Assembly: GCA_019722365.1 (NCBI GenBank)
Contig: JADFUC010000827.1
Location: 372,001 to 436,000, forward strand
DNA length: 64,000 nt
From: Lithospermum erythrorhizon
Taxonomy: Eukaryota > Streptophyta > Magnoliopsida > Boraginales > Boraginaceae
Reading direction: 5' to 3'
Under the pieces are notes generated by a model. It was given only the letters and a program-made list of their open reading frames with translations, was not told the DNA's origin and did not search any database. The position numbers were made by a program, and so were the translations under genes. How positions within the stretch are numbered: the stretch's first letter is position 1; each line of letters starts with the position of its first letter. Positions 61,326 to 64,000 of this stretch are shown piece after piece.

Positions 61326-62864
61326 AGGCTTTATGTCCCTTTTCTCGTTCAACAATGGACTGAAATAGCCGCTGCTAAGGCTGCTAGGGGTTTCTTTGAC
61401 TATTTTTGTACCTTAACTCATACGCATTACACAATTTTTTCTTACAGTTCAAGTATGCATACAGGTGCTTTAATTTCTATTGAATTATGAAATATGAACC
61501 ACATGTTTTTGTTATCGTTCTAAACATCTTGTACAAAATTAAAATGTAGAAAGTAGACGAAATAAAGGTAATGCTAGGAAACTTCAAGGAAATTGTTAGC
61601 TTTTTCTTTTACCTCTAAATTATTGATATCTTTTTATATTACCTCAAACTATTATCCTTCTTCAAGCTTTGCTTCCTAAGCCTATTCCTTTATTTCACCA
61701 TAAGTCCGCGTCAGTGGTAAGCCACCACCAACCTCCGCCGCCGCTCACCACCTCCGGTAATTATCTATAATCGCATCTGATTCCCCACACAATACTTGAC
61801 TACAATACTTGACTTTGAGAACTTGAGACAAACAAAGTTGTAGCCATTGTACGTATGGGGTTTAAACACGCAGTTAACCCGATATTCTAGAAGTATTACA
61901 CTTAAGGAAATACTTAAAACAAGAAAATAGTTATAGAGTTTTTTTCTGAGTAATTAATTACCTTTTAGGCGTGTAATTGATGTGACTTTTTCTGAAGAAA
62001 AAATAATTCTTATAAGCTATTTGTAAACCTATAAATATCCTTTTTTGTGTAGTATTTTAGAACAAAGAGTCATGAGAGATTCAAGAGAGCATACAGCAGA
62101 GACCAGGCCTCGGGAGTTTTCAAAGGTAAAACATCCGCCTGAGAAGTCGTGTATCAGGTTCTCGAGTCTCAGAACAATCTTCACGATATTATTAAATAAC
62201 TGCTAAAGCAGTTGATGTACCTCTACATCGAGGGGGAAACTGTAAGTGTACCCCTGGCGCTTGTTTATTTCGCATTATTTTCTTTCTCGCTTGTCATATC
62301 CGACTAGTGGTATATCATCCGGGTCAAGTCGTTGTCAGGCATCCCCGATGCGATCTCGGCTATCGGCTAACTATGGAATTGTCAATAACGGTGTTAGATT
62401 CCTAACATGAAATTCTTCTAATACAAAGTTCTGAACTACCAAGTATAAATTTTGGATGCCTAGCTTTTATATCTCATACCTGTTGTAGCTTTGTGGGTGC
62501 TCCACTTAAGCCCCTGAAATCCACTCAAACTCAGATAAGGCAATTTCCTAGACAAAAGCTCATGTGGAAAGATGAACTCTTTCTCATTGTAAGTAGTTCC
62601 ATTAGTGTCATTGTATGAAATTGGTTTGTAATCATGGTTGGATAATATGTTACTTGCATTACTGCTCGTTATGTTAATTCAAGTGTAGTATTAAAAAGTT
62701 TGCAATTCTTATTTATAAATCAGGTATCTTTATCATCTATTAGGTTAATTGGAGTTTCGATTGGGGCGTAAGGAGCTTGAGATGAGATGGTAGTTGGGTG
62801 GAAGGAGGAGGTGGTTTCGAGGTTGATTGCGGTGGAGGTGGTTTCAGGTTGTTTCAGATTAGAG

Positions 62865-62990
62865 TTTTCTTTTAATCACTTCAATACAACATTCGCTCCT
62901 TATAAGAGTCGAACTCATATTGCATGAAAAGACGAAGGTGTTAATACTTAGCACTCTAATTATTTACTAGTTGAACCATTATTATTGTCT
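62865..62990 (-). repeat. SINE-like dispersed repeat, copy 2
   Basis: It shares GCTCCTTATAAGAGTCGAAC (62895-62914) with copy 1 at 15792-15811. On the minus strand it starts with TGGTTCAACTAGTAA, like a tRNA A-box region, and has GAGTTCGACTC as a B-box-like element. The A-to-B spacing is longer than usual (about 60 bases), so it may carry an insertion or be an altered SINE. Confidence 0.45.
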
Positions 62991-63524
62991 GCCATATAAG
63001 ATGAATGCATGTACTACCAAGTAATTACAGTTACATCGCTAAAAGATTATTCATCTTATTGTCTCAATAATAAAAATTAACAAATTTTACGATCTTAATT
63101 ACAATACACAAATTTGATTCAAAATGCTTGATAAGTGGATCCGAAGGTCCCCTCCCGTCTCCCGGGCTCCTAAAGCAAGTGAGTAGGCCTTGTTAAATCA
63201 TGGGCCTAAATGGACAGTCTGATATCTGATCCAGTCAAGGCCCAACTATCATGTCACTCAATATAATCGCACACACATTCTGATGTTTGGTAAAATTTAA
63301 CACTTCATTTTCGAAATTTATCTTTAGTAAATAGTTACATTACATATTAATGAAAATCGTATATGGAATAATTATAAAACTCCATTGATCAATATCTCAA
63401 GTTTTTATGAAACTTTATATATCACTTGTCCAATCATCTTTCACTCACACGCATCCAACGACAAATCTATTTAGGTTCTTATTGTTTAATTGAACAACCG
63501 AAAAACGTTTAGTAATATAACATA

Positions 63525-63770
63525 CTCCCTTCATTCCACAAAAATTATCCATTTTTAATTTTTTATTCATCTCTTAAACTTTGAACGTAGATATTTTTAT
63601 TTGTATTATATAATACTTGATGAAAACTATATCAATAAAAACTACATTTCAAACTCTTTTCACTGATATATTTTTTATAATATATTATACAACACAAACA
63701 GATATATTTAAAGTCAAAGTTTGAAAATTATAACTATAAAAAAAGGACAATCTTTATGGAATGGAGGAAG
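63525..63770. mobile_element. Stowaway MITE 3
   Basis: A 246-base element begins CTCCCTTCATTCCACAAAAA and TTATCC, and ends GGACAATCTTTATGG and AATGGAGGAAG. The ends are imperfect inverted repeats. TA target duplications are at 63523-63524 and 63771-63772. Its interior matches the truncated copy at 44309-44457. Confidence 0.9.
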
Positions 63771-64000
63771 TATTATACTCCAATGTAATATCACAACAAT
63801 TGACACCTTTTAACGTCCGTGACAACTATACTTCTAACTTATTCGAACATCTATTATTAATGTGCTAGATTAATTTTTGTATTTAACATTTAATAATGAG
63901 ATGAGTTTCGATGAGGATTTTCTGATAGTAACAATAACAATAACATTTTTTACTAGGATATTGGATTAACTCATAACATCATTTTGGGGGGTAAGGTGTT

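Larger units (their letters stand above)
59071..63524. other. Gene-free region with GC-rich islands and repeat fragments
   Basis: No gene recognised. Islands of higher GC content occur at about 59506-59700 and 61135-61325. 61970-62110 carries a CTATAAATATCC box followed by AGAACAAAGAGTCATGAGAG, suggestive of an LTR promoter and R region, with a GC-richer stretch to about 62370. No retroelement protein was found. A SINE-like repeat lies near 62865-62990. Confidence 0.5.

Noticed and set aside
61052..61327. 91-codon frame over the GC-rich island
   Set aside because: GC-rich DNA has few stop codons, and the predicted protein is arginine-rich with no family resemblance.

Overview
The window is nuclear DNA of a flowering plant, most likely a eudicot and perhaps an asterid (the last point rests only on the feel of the JAZ proteins). 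The evidence is GT-AG introns in plant-specific families (inositol transporter, CIN-type TCP, JAZ), a miR319 target site, Stowaway MITEs, SINE-like tRNA-derived repeats and AT-rich intergenic DNA. No bacterial genes, CRISPR arrays or operons are present. Eight protein-coding genes are supported: INT2-like inositol transporter (3676-8948, +, 6 exons), TCP2/TCP24-type transcription factor (20821-22107, +), an F-box protein of the At5g46170/At4g18380 group (26172-27443, -), a five-KH-domain RNA-binding protein (32379-36856, -, 7 coding exons), a NAA38/LSMD1-type Sm-like protein (42585-42989, +), a DUF4408/DUF761 membrane protein (44771-45541, -), and two tandem JAZ7/JAZ8-type jasmonate repressors (55378-56269 and 57489-58772, both -).

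Layout. 1-3.5 kb: repeat-derived DNA with a (TA)29 microsatellite. 3.6-9 kb: transporter with a 2.6-kb second intron. 10.3-15.3 kb: two diverged direct copies of a ~1.8-kb repeat, LTR-like but without coding sequence between them. 15.3-19.9 kb: AT-rich, no gene. 19.9-25 kb: TCP gene with an inferred leader intron, upstream ORFs and an inferred 3' UTR intron that holds a GC-rich insertion flanked by perfect 12-bp repeats. 26-37.5 kb: F-box and KH genes, with two Stowaway MITEs and a SINE nearby. 37.6-41.1 kb: a long degenerate minisatellite. 42.5-45.6 kb: Sm-like and DUF761 genes. 46-55 kb: transposon relics (hAT-like MITE, Ty1-copia remnant) and GC-rich islands. 55.3-59.1 kb: the JAZ pair with G-box elements. 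59-64 kb: repeats and one more Stowaway MITE.

How the genes relate. They are not a pathway; each has its own promoter. The order is nevertheless informative. From memory of Arabidopsis, INT2, TCP24, an F-box gene, a DUF761 'cotton fiber' gene and JAZ8 lie together on chromosome 1, while TCP2, an F-box gene, a KH gene and a small Sm-like gene lie together on chromosome 4. This window appears to carry the union of both, that is, the arrangement before duplication and gene loss. The most unusual single observation is the upstream JAZ copy: its ZIM-end exon is out of frame from the conserved splice acceptor and is rescued only by a second acceptor 5 bases further on.
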